A stretch of DNA of 64,000 nucleotides from Pedobacter sp. B4-66 (GCF_018492665.1 NZ_JAFVME010000018.1:59568-123567); one strand, 5' to 3'. Shown: positions 1-8,250, counted from the first letter of the stretch. Program-made: numbers and translations. Notes: generated by a model from the letters alone, not told the origin.

Positions 1-320
1 TTAATAGTTAGATTTCCATTTAAAATGTAATCATCGCCATCTTTCGTTATCGAAGTAGATTCGAAAGTGATTTTGGGGAATTTTTCAGCATCAAAGAAAT
101 CTGCACTTTTTAAGTGGTTATCTCTATCAGTATTTCCGGTATTAATAGAATCAGTCTCAGCTTCAAAAGTTACCGATGCATTTTCAAAATCATCAGACTC
201 TGAAGTTAATGTTGCACTAATTAAATGTAAACCACCGGTTACGGTAGAAATCATTAAGTGTTTAACTTTAAACTGTAATTCACTGTGAGTTGGGTCTAAT
301 ACCCATTGTGTAGTTGCCAT
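1..320 (-). CDS. YceI family protein (3' part beyond window)
   Basis: The reverse strand reads from an ATG at 318-320 and is still open at base 1, so about the first 106 codons are present. The start MATTQWVLDPTHSELQFKV and the following TVTGG segment are the usual opening of YceI-family proteins, lipocalin-like barrels thought to bind polyisoprenoids or other amphiphiles. No signal peptide is visible, so this copy is probably cytoplasmic. It lies 87 bases downstream of a Crp/Fnr regulator on the same strand and has a promoter-like element between them, so regulation by that neighbour is plausible but inferred. Confidence 0.85.
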   Translation of the reverse strand, partial: MATTQWVLDPTHSELQFKVKHLMISTVTGGLHLISATLTSESDDFENASVTFEAETDSINTGNTDRDNHLKSADFFDAEKFPKITFESTSITKDGDDYILNGNLTI

Positions 321-356
321 AGTATTGTTTTTTTAAGTTGTTCTTTAATTACAACA

Positions 357-364
357 CAAAATTA
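357..364 (-). promoter_or_regulatory. Candidate -7 box of the YceI gene promoter
   Basis: Read on the minus strand this is TAATTTTG, a match to the Bacteroidota -7 consensus TAnnTTTG, 37 bases before the YceI start codon. No good -33 TTG lies at the expected distance, so support is moderate. Confidence 0.35.
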
Positions 365-407
365 CGGCTAGATGTTTTGTCTCACGTTGACCTATGATAA
401 GAAAATA

Positions 408-1004
408 CTAGGGCCTAAAATGCTTATGCGCTAGGTCTTTGCGTACCCTGCTCAACGATTCAGGTGTAATGCCTAAGTAAGAGGCAATCATCCATTGAGG
501 AACTCTTAAGGTAAGGTTGGGATATAATTGGATAAAATTGAGGTAGCGTTCTTCAGCAGTTGCACTTAAAAGCATATTGATTCTTTTCTGCATAAACCTG
601 ATGGAATTATTAAGCATCGTACTGTTCAGGTCATTCATGCAGGGAACATGCTTTGCAGCATCATTCATGAAATCCCGGTTCATTGTAATAGCCGTTGTAG
701 GCTCAATTGCATCAATAAAAAATTCCGAAGCCTCATTGAACATTCCATTTCTTTCAGAAAGCCACCATTGCTCAGGGGCAAATTGAATAATATGGGTTTT
801 CCCTTTACTATCTATCGAATAACTACGTAAAAGCCCGCTTAGCACAAAAAATCCATTAGATAAAACCTCTCCCTTCATCAGAATCATTTCATTCTTATCG
901 AAGGTTTTTACTTTAAGTTTGTCAGAAATAAGGTTAAACTGATCATCAGTTATGGCTACTTTCTTTTGTAAATAAGCTTTGAAAGGCTCTAGTATAGCTG
1001 TCAT
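408..1004 (-). CDS. Crp/Fnr family transcriptional regulator
   Basis: The 198-residue protein has the Crp/Fnr layout: an N-terminal cyclic-nucleotide-binding-like barrel (about residues 15-120, with FDKNEMILMKGE and GFFVLSGLLRSY strands), a long dimer helix, and a C-terminal helix-turn-helix (about 165-195, VPQWMIASYLGITPESLSRVRK). The cysteine cluster of Fnr and the conserved cAMP-contact residues are not seen, so the effector is unknown. It sits between the small Cys-rich membrane protein and YceI, all on the minus strand. The ligand and targets cannot be read from sequence. Confidence 0.88.
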   Translation of the reverse strand: MTAILEPFKAYLQKKVAITDDQFNLISDKLKVKTFDKNEMILMKGEVLSNGFFVLSGLLRSYSIDSKGKTHIIQFAPEQWWLSERNGMFNEASEFFIDAIEPTTAITMNRDFMNDAAKHVPCMNDLNSTMLNNSIRFMQKRINMLLSATAEERYLNFIQLYPNLTLRVPQWMIASYLGITPESLSRVRKDLAHKHFRP

Positions 1005-1013
1005 AGATGGAAT

Positions 1014-1172
1014 CTATTTCTTGTCTGGTTCGATATTGGAAAAATCTACACCACACTTACAGTTGGTGCCACAGCCATTGCTTTTTGGGGCTATAGAGCG
1101 ATAAACGATGCGGCCGACATAAAATAATGCGCCTGCAAACAGTATAATTACTAGAATAGTCTGAATGTCCAT
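1014..1172 (-). CDS. Small Cys-rich single-span membrane protein (FeoB-associated type)
   Basis: This 52-residue ORF starts MDIQTILVIILFAGALFYVG, one N-terminal membrane helix, followed by a basic stretch and a short cytoplasmic tail with the cysteine cluster NGCGTNCKCG. That layout matches the small Cys-rich membrane proteins often found beside FeoB iron transporters, although no feoB is in this window. It ends 9 bases before the Crp/Fnr gene, so the two may be cotranscribed. The cysteines suggest metal or Fe-S binding; this is inference from composition. Confidence 0.7.
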   Translation of the reverse strand: MDIQTILVIILFAGALFYVGRIVYRSIAPKSNGCGTNCKCGVDFSNIEPDKK

Positions 1173-1222
1173 ATCACAAAATTAGTTAATGCCTGTTTCA
1201 GGCAGGTCTGTTAATTGTAAAT

Positions 1223-2410
1223 TTAACCTTCCATAAGCCCAACGGTACCGCCAACCCAGTCAAAATCCTTATTATACCTTACGCCAATCATTTTTCCTCT
1301 GCTTAAACGAGCCAGATTAATACATAACTTGGGTTCTTCTCCATCCGCCCAAAGGTACATCAACCTTATTTCAGCTTTTACACCGCCATCAGGCGATTGT
1401 ACAACGGGCTCATAAACAACCTTTCGTTGAAGTATCCAGTTTTCAGGGTCATTAATCTTCGTTATATCAGCTTTCGTTACATCAATAATTACACCCATGC
1501 CTGCAAAAGAAAACAAAGGTTTTAACACATAGTTTTCAAGATCTTTAGGTATTTCATTTAAAGTATTCAGAAAATGTGTTTCAGGCACAAACTCACTCTT
1601 CAAAAAAGGCATAGTATATTTACTAATCCTGTAAAACCAATTGGGATGTGTAATCCACTCCACATCAATCTCATCTCTCGGATCAAAGCTTTCTGTAAAA
1701 AGATCTGTTTTATCGGTAACTTCATCAAAAATCAGTCGGTTATAAATCCGCTTTAAATGCACTTTTTCGCCGTTTTCTTTATAGAATAAAGCGTTGCCTT
1801 CTTTAAAGATGTCGGTTAGACTTAAAATTTTGATGCCTAAATATTTCTGAGTAATTAAAAAGTCAATGGCCGTCTTTTGATTTGGAGCATCAACATCCAT
1901 TAGCGCCACTTGATGGGGGGCGTATTTGCCAATCACCACCTTTTTTAATAAGTCAACGTACGATTGTTCATTAATTCCATTAAAAAAAGGAGTTAAACCA
2001 GGTGCTAGTCCATAAGATTCTTTATAAACCTTACCTAGTTCAGGTTGAAAACCATACAAAGAAGGGAAGCCCTGCATCTCAATTAGCTTGGGCACAAGCT
2101 GACCACTAGCATCTTTACAAATCCCAAAATCGAATGTCAAAAAATGAGGGTGCTCATTTTCATTTGGAACATTCCAATTCGCCGGAATACAATCCTTTGT
2201 TAGCTCTTTAAAATTAGGTTGTTTTATCAGTTTTATAATTTCTTCCCCAGCTTCAACCAGTTTTTTCTGTAGGTAGGAAGGAATAAACACAGGAGTTTCA
2301 GCTACTCTAAAAGGAATGTTTGTTAAACCAGATTCCAGTGTTTTTAAAAAGCTAGAGTACTTTTCTTTGGTAAAAGTACTGTTAAACTGGTCTCTGTATT
2401 TCCCGATCAT
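1223..2410 (-). CDS. ATP-grasp-like protein, last gene of the amidoligase operon
   Basis: The 395-residue soluble protein has no signal peptide. The C-terminal half has ATP-grasp-like features: a lysine in a beta strand before a Gly-containing loop (ENYVLKPLFSFAGMGVII, about 290-310), then WILQRKVVYEPVV and the acidic strand GVKAEIRLMYLW. The N-terminal third (PHFLTFDFGICKD, PKLIEMQGFPSLYGFQPELG) does not match a family I can name. It begins 2 bases after the amidotransferase gene, so the two are cotranscribed. The likely role is ATP-dependent amide or peptide bond formation in a pathway shared with its neighbours; the substrate is unknown. Confidence 0.65.
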   Translation of the reverse strand: MIGKYRDQFNSTFTKEKYSSFLKTLESGLTNIPFRVAETPVFIPSYLQKKLVEAGEEIIKLIKQPNFKELTKDCIPANWNVPNENEHPHFLTFDFGICKDASGQLVPKLIEMQGFPSLYGFQPELGKVYKESYGLAPGLTPFFNGINEQSYVDLLKKVVIGKYAPHQVALMDVDAPNQKTAIDFLITQKYLGIKILSLTDIFKEGNALFYKENGEKVHLKRIYNRLIFDEVTDKTDLFTESFDPRDEIDVEWITHPNWFYRISKYTMPFLKSEFVPETHFLNTLNEIPKDLENYVLKPLFSFAGMGVIIDVTKADITKINDPENWILQRKVVYEPVVQSPDGGVKAEIRLMYLWADGEEPKLCINLARLSRGKMIGVRYNKDFDWVGGTVGLMEG

Positions 2411-2412
2411 AG

Positions 2413-3246
2413 CTATGCTTCCTGTAAGGCATTTAATGCCTCAGTTAAAAAATTAGGTAAAATAACGCTTTGCGTAAGTTTGATCTTATCAGGATTGTCA
2501 AGACTCGATAACATGTCCTCGTATTTTTCCAGACCATGATTGTCAATAATTGCTTTCATTTTATCCTCTTGTAGCAAATACATCTTCATGCCAACGGGAT
2601 CTGCTTCCGGATGAAATTGAGTGCCCACTATTTCTTTGGTAAAACGAACCGACATTACACAGCGTTCCAAATCAACATGTGGCCTTTCCTTTTCTAATGC
2701 CAGAACCTTAGCCTCTGAGTTTGAAAACAGTACATCATCAGGATTTATAACCTGCCAGTCACGACTGTCTACAGCATAAAGTGGGTTAGGCAAGCCATTA
2801 AAGATCAAATCATTTTCCCCTTCTTCGGTTAAAAAGACTGGGAAAATGCCAAAAGCAGTTGATTTTCTTCTAATTACCTCGCCTACATGGTACTTCCTGC
2901 AAGCCATTTGAAAAGAGTGGCATATTAAAAAAGCGTGTTTTTTCTGTGAGCTAATCTTATTATGACACTCTATTTTGTTTAGTAAATTAAAAAAGTCGTT
3001 CTCCCACTGCTGGCCTTCTCCATCAAAAGGACTTCCAGGGCCGCCGCTTGATATATAGATGTCGTAATGTTCATCAGGAATTTCTCCCTTTTGCCTCAAA
3101 TCAAAAATATCATAACACAAATCAACGTCATTCTCTGTACGATAGTGCAACAAGATTTCCTGTATCCCACGCATCCCCTGGTTCGTAACGCCATTATTCA
3201 TGTCAATTACAGCAACCCTAATCTTATTTCTATCTATTATGTTCAC
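2413..3246 (-). CDS. Class I glutamine amidotransferase-like protein
   Basis: The 277-residue protein has the class I amidotransferase triad: nucleophile elbow FLICHSFQMAC with Cys109, and GTQFHPEAD with His212 and Glu214. The oxyanion-strand motif SSGGPGSPFDGEG lies at about 67-78. The nucleophile context ICHSFQ departs from the common GxCxGxQ, so it may be a peptidase or amidase relative rather than an ammonia donor. The start is GTG; its GTGA overlaps the stop of the upstream carboxylate-amine ligase gene, a classic translational-coupling arrangement. It may supply ammonia to, or trim, the product of the neighbouring ligases (inference). Confidence 0.85.
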   Translation of the reverse strand: MNIIDRNKIRVAVIDMNNGVTNQGMRGIQEILLHYRTENDVDLCYDIFDLRQKGEIPDEHYDIYISSGGPGSPFDGEGQQWENDFFNLLNKIECHNKISSQKKHAFLICHSFQMACRKYHVGEVIRRKSTAFGIFPVFLTEEGENDLIFNGLPNPLYAVDSRDWQVINPDDVLFSNSEAKVLALEKERPHVDLERCVMSVRFTKEIVGTQFHPEADPVGMKMYLLQEDKMKAIIDNHGLEKYEDMLSSLDNPDKIKLTQSVILPNFLTEALNALQEA

Positions 3247-4349
3247 GGCTTAGCCCCAATTAGTGTTTGTGTAGTAATGTAATCTACTACGGCCTCAAAG
3301 TTACCACTTTGTTCGTAAACAGCCAATTGCCTATCTGCTCCTGTTCCATTTTCAAGAATTTTAAGCACATAATTGATCTCATTTCTGCAGCCCAGATCGT
3401 CAACAACATCATCTACAAAATCCAACAATTCCAGTATCAAATTCCTGCAGTTTACTTCCATTTCCTTACCAAAATCAATCAGATTGCCATCAATACCATA
3501 ACGTGCAGCTCTCCATTTATTTTCATTAATCAAGGCTCTGGAATAGCTGATGAATTTCATGTTTTGAAGTCTCAATTTGTATAATTTGGCACATAGCGCT
3601 TGAAACAACGCTACAAAAGCCATAGTCTCGTCAATCAACATCGGACAATCGCAAATTCTAAACTCTATGGTTTCAAAGAAAGGATGTACCCTAATGTCCC
3701 ACCAGATTTTTTTTGCGTTATCAATACTATTAGTTTTAATCAATAGCTTAACATAATTGTCGTAATCTTCAATGCTGTTAAAAATATCCGGAATACCCGT
3801 TCTTGGGAATTTGTCAAATATCTTAGTCCTGAATGATTTATATCCGGTATTCCTGCTTTCCCAAAAAGGGGAGTTGGTAGATAAAGCAAATACGTGTGGT
3901 AAAAAATAGCGTACCTGATTTGCGATATGAATTGCAAGCTCTCTCGACTGAAATCCTACGTGTACATGTAATCCAAAGATCAGATTGGATCTTGCAGCTT
4001 CCTGAAGTTCATTAACTATTTCGCTATAGCGTGGATGCTCAGTAATCAATTGTTTCTCCCAATGGGAAAAAGGATGCGTTCCTGCCGCACCAATTCGTAA
4101 TCCCTGTTCACCTGCAAGCTGCGAAACCGTATATCTTAATTGTGAGATTTCTGCTCGCGCCTGGTCTGTATTTCTGCAAATGCCTGTCCCAACTTCAACA
4201 ACGGCCTGATGCATTTCGGCCTTAACCTGATCCTTATGTATTTTTTGTGCTGCTTCAACTATTTTTTGATCGTGTGAGGTAAGTTCACGGGTTACCGGAT
4301 CAACCACCATGTACTCTTCCTCTACACCAAGTGTAAATTCATTCATCAT
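3243..4349 (-). CDS. Carboxylate-amine ligase, GCS2/YbdK family
   Basis: The 368-residue protein opens with FTLGVEEEYMVVDP, the hallmark GxEEE start of the GCS2 family of glutamate-cysteine-ligase-like enzymes. It also carries the family segments GTHPFSHWEKQ, IFGLHVHVGFQ and WDIRVHPFFETIEFRICD. Family members join a carboxylate to an amine using ATP; E. coli YbdK has weak gamma-glutamyl-cysteine ligase activity. Being fixed among ATP-grasp proteins, an amidotransferase and hydrolases, this one probably forms a gamma-glutamyl or similar amide in a dedicated pathway, not general glutathione synthesis. It overlaps the next gene by 4 bases. Confidence 0.9.
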   Translation of the reverse strand: MMNEFTLGVEEEYMVVDPVTRELTSHDQKIVEAAQKIHKDQVKAEMHQAVVEVGTGICRNTDQARAEISQLRYTVSQLAGEQGLRIGAAGTHPFSHWEKQLITEHPRYSEIVNELQEAARSNLIFGLHVHVGFQSRELAIHIANQVRYFLPHVFALSTNSPFWESRNTGYKSFRTKIFDKFPRTGIPDIFNSIEDYDNYVKLLIKTNSIDNAKKIWWDIRVHPFFETIEFRICDCPMLIDETMAFVALFQALCAKLYKLRLQNMKFISYSRALINENKWRAARYGIDGNLIDFGKEMEVNCRNLILELLDFVDDVVDDLGCRNEINYVLKILENGTGADRQLAVYEQSGNFEAVVDYITTQTLIGAKP

Positions 4350-4376
4350 AACTTATTCCCTCCAATTTATCCCTAA

Positions 4377-5423
4377 TTATTTTTTTGCAGCAGGTGCTTT
4401 TTTGGGTTTAGCTGTTGCTGCTTTAGCTGGCGCTTTTTTCTCGGCGACAGCTTTGGTTTTTGATTTGCCAACCAGAGGTTGTCCGGTAGCAGATGTTTTA
4501 ACATATTCCCCCCATGTTAAATTATCTTGCCCTTCAATTTGTGCTTTTGCCCTTTCAATAGCATATTGAGCTGAAGTTTCGACAACCCAGTCAAAGTTTT
4601 CCTGACCAACGCTGGTTACCTCAGCATCAGGTGCGGGATTACAGAAATCAATAGCATAAGGTATTCCGTCTCTTACAGCAAATTCCACAGTATTGAAATC
4701 ATAGCCCAAGTACTGATTCAGTTTAATCACATAGTCATGAATAGTTTTTAGTAATTTCTCACTCGAAGGAGGGGTGTTTACCTGGTAGCGAAGATGAAAA
4801 GGATTGCGCGGCTCGTATTGCATAATGCGAACATATTTGCCTCCAATGCAATAACATCTAAAATATTCATCAAAAACGATTTCTTCCTGAAGCATCATAA
4901 CGGTCTGTTTGGTCTGACTGTGCTTGTCGAAGAAATCCTCTATATCATGTAATTTGTAAACTTCTTTCCAGCCACCGCCATCAAAAGGTTTCATGTATGC
5001 AGGGAAACCGGTGTATTTAAAGATAGCCTCCCAATCTAATGGAAATGCAAGGTTGCTAAATGATTCGTCCGATGTGTCGTCGGGTTGTTCGTAAGATGGT
5101 ATCAAAGCTGTTTTAGGTACTGGTATCCCAAGCTTTACAGCTAATGCGTTATTAAAGAATTTCTCGTCGGCACTCCACCAAAAGGGGTTGTTTATTACTG
5201 CCGTTCCAGTAATTGCAGCATTTTTTAGTGCAGAGCGATAAAAAGGAACATCCTGCGATATCCTATCAATAATTACAGCGTAATCGAGTGCTTCTGCTTG
5301 AAATATTTTGTCAATATTTACAAATTCGGCTCTGATATCCTTTCCTGCGATCTCATTTACCCGCTTAACAAAAGCTTCAGGGAACGATCTTTCCTTACCG
5401 AACAGTATTCCGATTTTTTTCAT
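4377..5423 (-). CDS. ATP-grasp ligase with Lys/Ala/Pro-rich C-terminal tail
   Basis: The 348-residue protein has the ATP-grasp fold: KKIGILFGKERSFPEAFV at the N-terminus, the nucleotide lysine and Gly-rich loop in YMKPFDGGGWKEV (Lys145), QEEIVFDEYFRCY, and the metal-binding strands NTVEFAV (Glu247) and YAIDFCNPAPDAEV. This resembles RimK/D-Ala-D-Ala-ligase-type carboxylate-amine ligases. The last 30 or so residues are a low-complexity Lys/Ala/Pro tail like that of histone H1-type bacterial proteins, unusual for this fold. The gene lies 30 bases after the esterase and 27 before the GCS2 ligase in the same operon. The substrate is unknown. Confidence 0.82.
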   Translation of the reverse strand: MKKIGILFGKERSFPEAFVKRVNEIAGKDIRAEFVNIDKIFQAEALDYAVIIDRISQDVPFYRSALKNAAITGTAVINNPFWWSADEKFFNNALAVKLGIPVPKTALIPSYEQPDDTSDESFSNLAFPLDWEAIFKYTGFPAYMKPFDGGGWKEVYKLHDIEDFFDKHSQTKQTVMMLQEEIVFDEYFRCYCIGGKYVRIMQYEPRNPFHLRYQVNTPPSSEKLLKTIHDYVIKLNQYLGYDFNTVEFAVRDGIPYAIDFCNPAPDAEVTSVGQENFDWVVETSAQYAIERAKAQIEGQDNLTWGEYVKTSATGQPLVGKSKTKAVAEKKAPAKAATAKPKKAPAAKK

Positions 5424-5453
5424 AAGTATATGTTTTAGATGTTTTTAATTAGG

Positions 5454-6158
5454 TTATAATTGTGATAGGTATTCTGGGAGCATTTTTCTCCAAATTGGCC
5501 AGTCATGTTCTGCGTTTTGTCGCACATCTAGCCAATGATTAATTCCCTTGTTGGTCAGTATCTGGGATAATCTTTCATTACTGGCTCTGCATATATCGTT
5601 ATCTGCTGTGCCTAAAATTATTTTCATGTCCCATAACTCCGGATTGCTGTCGTTAGGTAAAAAGTCGACCGGATTATTGAAATAAACATCATCATTGTAA
5701 AACCCGTCTAACTGGTCTTTAATGTCAAAGGCTCCGCTCAAACTAAACATATGACTTACCAGCCATGGATGCCTGAAAGCGAAATTTGCGGCATGATAAC
5801 CTCCAAAACTACAGCCGGCAGTGATGATTTTAGCATGTCCGGTTTCGTTACGGGCCATCGTAGATACCTCTTCCAGTAAAAGTTTATCGTACTGAATATG
5901 ATTTTTTACCCTGTCGGACGGCTGAACGCTTTTGTTGTACCAGCTCAAGCTATCAATGCTGTCAACGCAGTAAACTTTAACTTTTCCCTCATCTATAAAC
6001 CACTGAATAGATTCGATCATTTTGAAGTCTTTACTTTCAAAATATCGCCCCATACTAGTAGGAAAAAGAAGAATTGGATAGCCGCTGTGCCCAAAAGCGA
6101 GCAATTCAAAATCGGCGTTCAGATTGTTGCTGTGCCACTTTTTATATTCCTCTTTCAT
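5454..6158 (-). CDS. Alpha/beta-hydrolase, esterase D-like
   Basis: This 234-residue hydrolase has the nucleophile elbow AGCSFGGYHAA (Ser117), an acidic residue in LGTADNDIC, and the histidine in NAEHDWPIW near the C-terminus. It has no signal peptide and is therefore cytoplasmic. It is first in the five-gene minus-strand operon of ligases and faces a second hydrolase gene across a 174-base divergent region. Family members hydrolyse esters or peptides; here it may act on an activated or esterified intermediate (inference). Confidence 0.85.
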   Translation of the reverse strand: MKEEYKKWHSNNLNADFELLAFGHSGYPILLFPTSMGRYFESKDFKMIESIQWFIDEGKVKVYCVDSIDSLSWYNKSVQPSDRVKNHIQYDKLLLEEVSTMARNETGHAKIITAGCSFGGYHAANFAFRHPWLVSHMFSLSGAFDIKDQLDGFYNDDVYFNNPVDFLPNDSNPELWDMKIILGTADNDICRASNERLSQILTNKGINHWLDVRQNAEHDWPIWRKMLPEYLSQL

Positions 6159-6290
6159 CCCCGTAAAATTTAGATGCTTTAAGATAAGAAATAAAGAATG
6201 TGAAAAGCAAGTAACGGGCTTATTTCTTCTCGTAAATATCTGTTTTATATAAAATTACATACCGATTATTTAATTTTTTACAGAGAGTAT

Positions 6291-6298
6291 TACCTTTG
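6291..6298 (+). promoter_or_regulatory. Candidate -7 box for the plus-strand esterase
   Basis: TACCTTTG matches TAnnTTTG exactly, 34 bases before the ATG at 6333. The -33 position holds only a T-rich stretch. The divergent region 6159-6332 between the two esterase genes should hold the control region for the cluster. Confidence 0.4.
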
Positions 6299-6332
6299 TA
6301 GTGCATTTGAGAGAAAGGGAAATTGCTGAATT

Positions 6333-7154
6333 ATGTACACTACCATGTTACTTGCGGAAATTATTAAAACCGAAAAAACTATACAATCAAAGTACCTGAA
6401 AAGGGGAGTTGAGGTTGAGATTTTTGTTCCAGACAATCTTTTAGGGAATGAACAGTTAAATCTGTTATTGTTAAACGATGGGCAGGATACTGAAGCATTG
6501 GAATTGCAAAGCACGCTAACCAGATTGTACGGCCAAAATAAAATAGAGCCATTGGTAGTTGTTGCTATAAAAGCTTCAAAAGATCGTGTGTTGGAGTATG
6601 GAGTTGCAGGAATTCCTGACTTTCAGGATAGAGGTAGCAAAGCCCAATCTTATACTGATTTCATTATTAAAGAGCTTATCCCTTTTATACAAACCCATGT
6701 AGATTTTCCTATAAATGGCAAACGTGCTTTTGCAGGTTTCTCTCTAGGTGGGCTAACCGCATTCGATATCGCATGGAATAATGACAATTATTTTGATGCT
6801 GTTGGTGTTTTTTCAGGAGCATTCTGGTGGAGGAAAAAAGACCTTAAAGATGGTTATACCGATAATGATCGCATTCTGCACCAGCGAATTATTGACACCA
6901 AGACTAAGCCTGAATTGAAGTTCTGGCTAATGACAGGTACCGAAGATGAGGTGGCCGACAGGAATAAGAACTTCATAATAGATTCTATCGATGATACCAT
7001 TGATGTAATTAAGGAGCTTTTAAACAAGGGTTATAAAAGACCTGATGATATCGCCTATTATGAAATGGTTGGAGGTAAACACGAATTGCCAACCTGGGCA
7101 AAAGCGATGTCGCCGTTTTTAATATGGGCTTTCGGGAAAAAGAATCTTTTTTAA
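6333..7154 (+). CDS. Alpha/beta-hydrolase, enterochelin-esterase-like
   Basis: The 273-residue protein belongs to the putative-esterase family that includes enterochelin esterase Fes and antigen 85. It has NLLLLNDGQD, the nucleophile elbow AFAGFSLGGLTAF (Ser137), FSGAFWW and the catalytic histidine in GGKHELPTWAKA. An alternative start is Met5 at 6345. No signal peptide is seen. It is divergent from the ligase operon, but two hydrolases flanking one control region suggests a shared pathway, possibly release or cleavage of the peptide-like product. Confidence 0.82.
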   Translation: MYTTMLLAEIIKTEKTIQSKYLKRGVEVEIFVPDNLLGNEQLNLLLLNDGQDTEALELQSTLTRLYGQNKIEPLVVVAIKASKDRVLEYGVAGIPDFQDRGSKAQSYTDFIIKELIPFIQTHVDFPINGKRAFAGFSLGGLTAFDIAWNNDNYFDAVGVFSGAFWWRKKDLKDGYTDNDRILHQRIIDTKTKPELKFWLMTGTEDEVADRNKNFIIDSIDDTIDVIKELLNKGYKRPDDIAYYEMVGGKHELPTWAKAMSPFLIWAFGKKNLF

Positions 7155-7158
7155 GAAC

Positions 7159-7815
7159 TTATCCCAATGCCTCAATCTGATCAGATGAGTAAATAAACAC
7201 GCCCTTTTTGTCTGTTAAAGATTCTTTTAGCATTGCTGTGGCTACTGTTTCAATTTTAATGCTTCTGTATTTTTTTAGCCCTCCAATTAATAATGGGTTT
7301 AGGAAGCGCATTAGCCCTATCATAATCTTTTCTGCTGTTCGCTTTTCTTCGCGGTTACCATCCAGGAATGATGGACGATAAATATATATGCTTTTGAAAG
7401 GTATAGCCTTTAAATCTCTCTCTACCTCACCTTTGGTTTTTGGGTAAAATATGGACGAATTTACATCTGCGCCTATTGCCGAAACCAGATGGTAGGCAGT
7501 AGCACCATTGTTTTGTGCAATCGAGCCTACGTCTAAAGGATATTGATAGTCTATCTTTTTATATTGTAATTTATCTGGAGTCTTGCTATTTGTTGAACCC
7601 AAACAGCAAAATACAACATCACCTTTGATGTCTGCAGCGTATCGATCTATATGATCAAAGTCAACAATTAATTCTTTTAGCTTAGGATGCTCCATGTTAA
7701 GTGCTCTGCGCCCTATAGCTAGCACCTCAGTATAACCAGGGTTATTTAGCAATTGAGTTAATAAATTCTTACCTATCAATCCACTACCACCAAGTAGTAT
7801 TGCTTTCTTTGTCAT
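7159..7815 (-). CDS. NAD(P)-binding oxidoreductase, atypical SDR (TIP30/YbjT-like)
   Basis: This 218-residue Rossmann protein has the dinucleotide motif ILLGGSGLIGKNLL at residues 6-19, VVFCCLGST, HLVSAIGAD and YPKTKGEVERDL. This pattern is typical of the NAD(P)H-binding family around HTATIP2/TIP30 and YbjT, which lacks the full catalytic YxxxK of classical SDRs. The physiological substrate is unknown. It follows a small acidic-protein gene by 7 bases on the same strand and converges with the esterase gene 4 bases away. Confidence 0.8.
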   Translation of the reverse strand: MTKKAILLGGSGLIGKNLLTQLLNNPGYTEVLAIGRRALNMEHPKLKELIVDFDHIDRYAADIKGDVVFCCLGSTNSKTPDKLQYKKIDYQYPLDVGSIAQNNGATAYHLVSAIGADVNSSIFYPKTKGEVERDLKAIPFKSIYIYRPSFLDGNREEKRTAEKIMIGLMRFLNPLLIGGLKKYRSIKIETVATAMLKESLTDKKGVFIYSSDQIEALG

Positions 7816-7822
7816 TGATATT

Positions 7823-8041
7823 TTAATCTTGCTGTTGAATATCTATCGTTTCGTCTGATTGATCACCGCTTCCAGCTTTGTATGAATAATCACGTGCTCT
7901 TTCATCGGCAAGCTCATTGCCCTCATGTTCCGTTTCAAAGTTTTGATCCAGACGATCATTCCAGTTGTCCAACCCTGTTTTATTGTCCGGTTTGTCCTCT
8001 TGGGGCTGTGCCTTTTTATCAGCTTTTTTTGAATTGTTCAT
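7823..8041 (-). CDS. Small, highly charged hypothetical protein
   Basis: This 72-residue protein has no hydrophobic segment and is rich in Asp, Glu, Lys, Asn and Gln (KADKKAQPQEDKPDNKTGLD, EHEGNELADERARDY). It is probably disordered and cytoplasmic. I do not recognise a family. It is placed 7 bases upstream of the NAD(P)-binding protein gene and so is likely cotranscribed. Composition of this kind is common in small stress-related proteins, but function cannot be assigned. Confidence 0.55.
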   Translation of the reverse strand: MNNSKKADKKAQPQEDKPDNKTGLDNWNDRLDQNFETEHEGNELADERARDYSYKAGSGDQSDETIDIQQQD

Positions 8042-8220
8042 AGCCTTATTAATTTAGTATATATGAAACACCTCAATATATACATTGTTTAAAATTTAAA
8101 GCAATTAATGCATATAAATTATAGAAATAAAACCACGTCTAAAATGAGCCTTCAAATAACTTACTAAAAAAAGAGTTAAATGCCTATTAACTAAAGCACT
8201 GAAATCTCGATAATTAATCT

Positions 8221-8228
8221 TATCTTTG
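8221..8228 (+). promoter_or_regulatory. Candidate -7 box of the typA promoter
   Basis: TATCTTTG is a perfect TAnnTTTG match, 22 bases before the typA ATG, with a weak -33 (CTG) 19 bases upstream. It is followed directly by CGCC, as at some other starts in this window. Confidence 0.5.
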
Positions 8229-8250
8229 CGCCAAAAATTAGTAGCATTTT

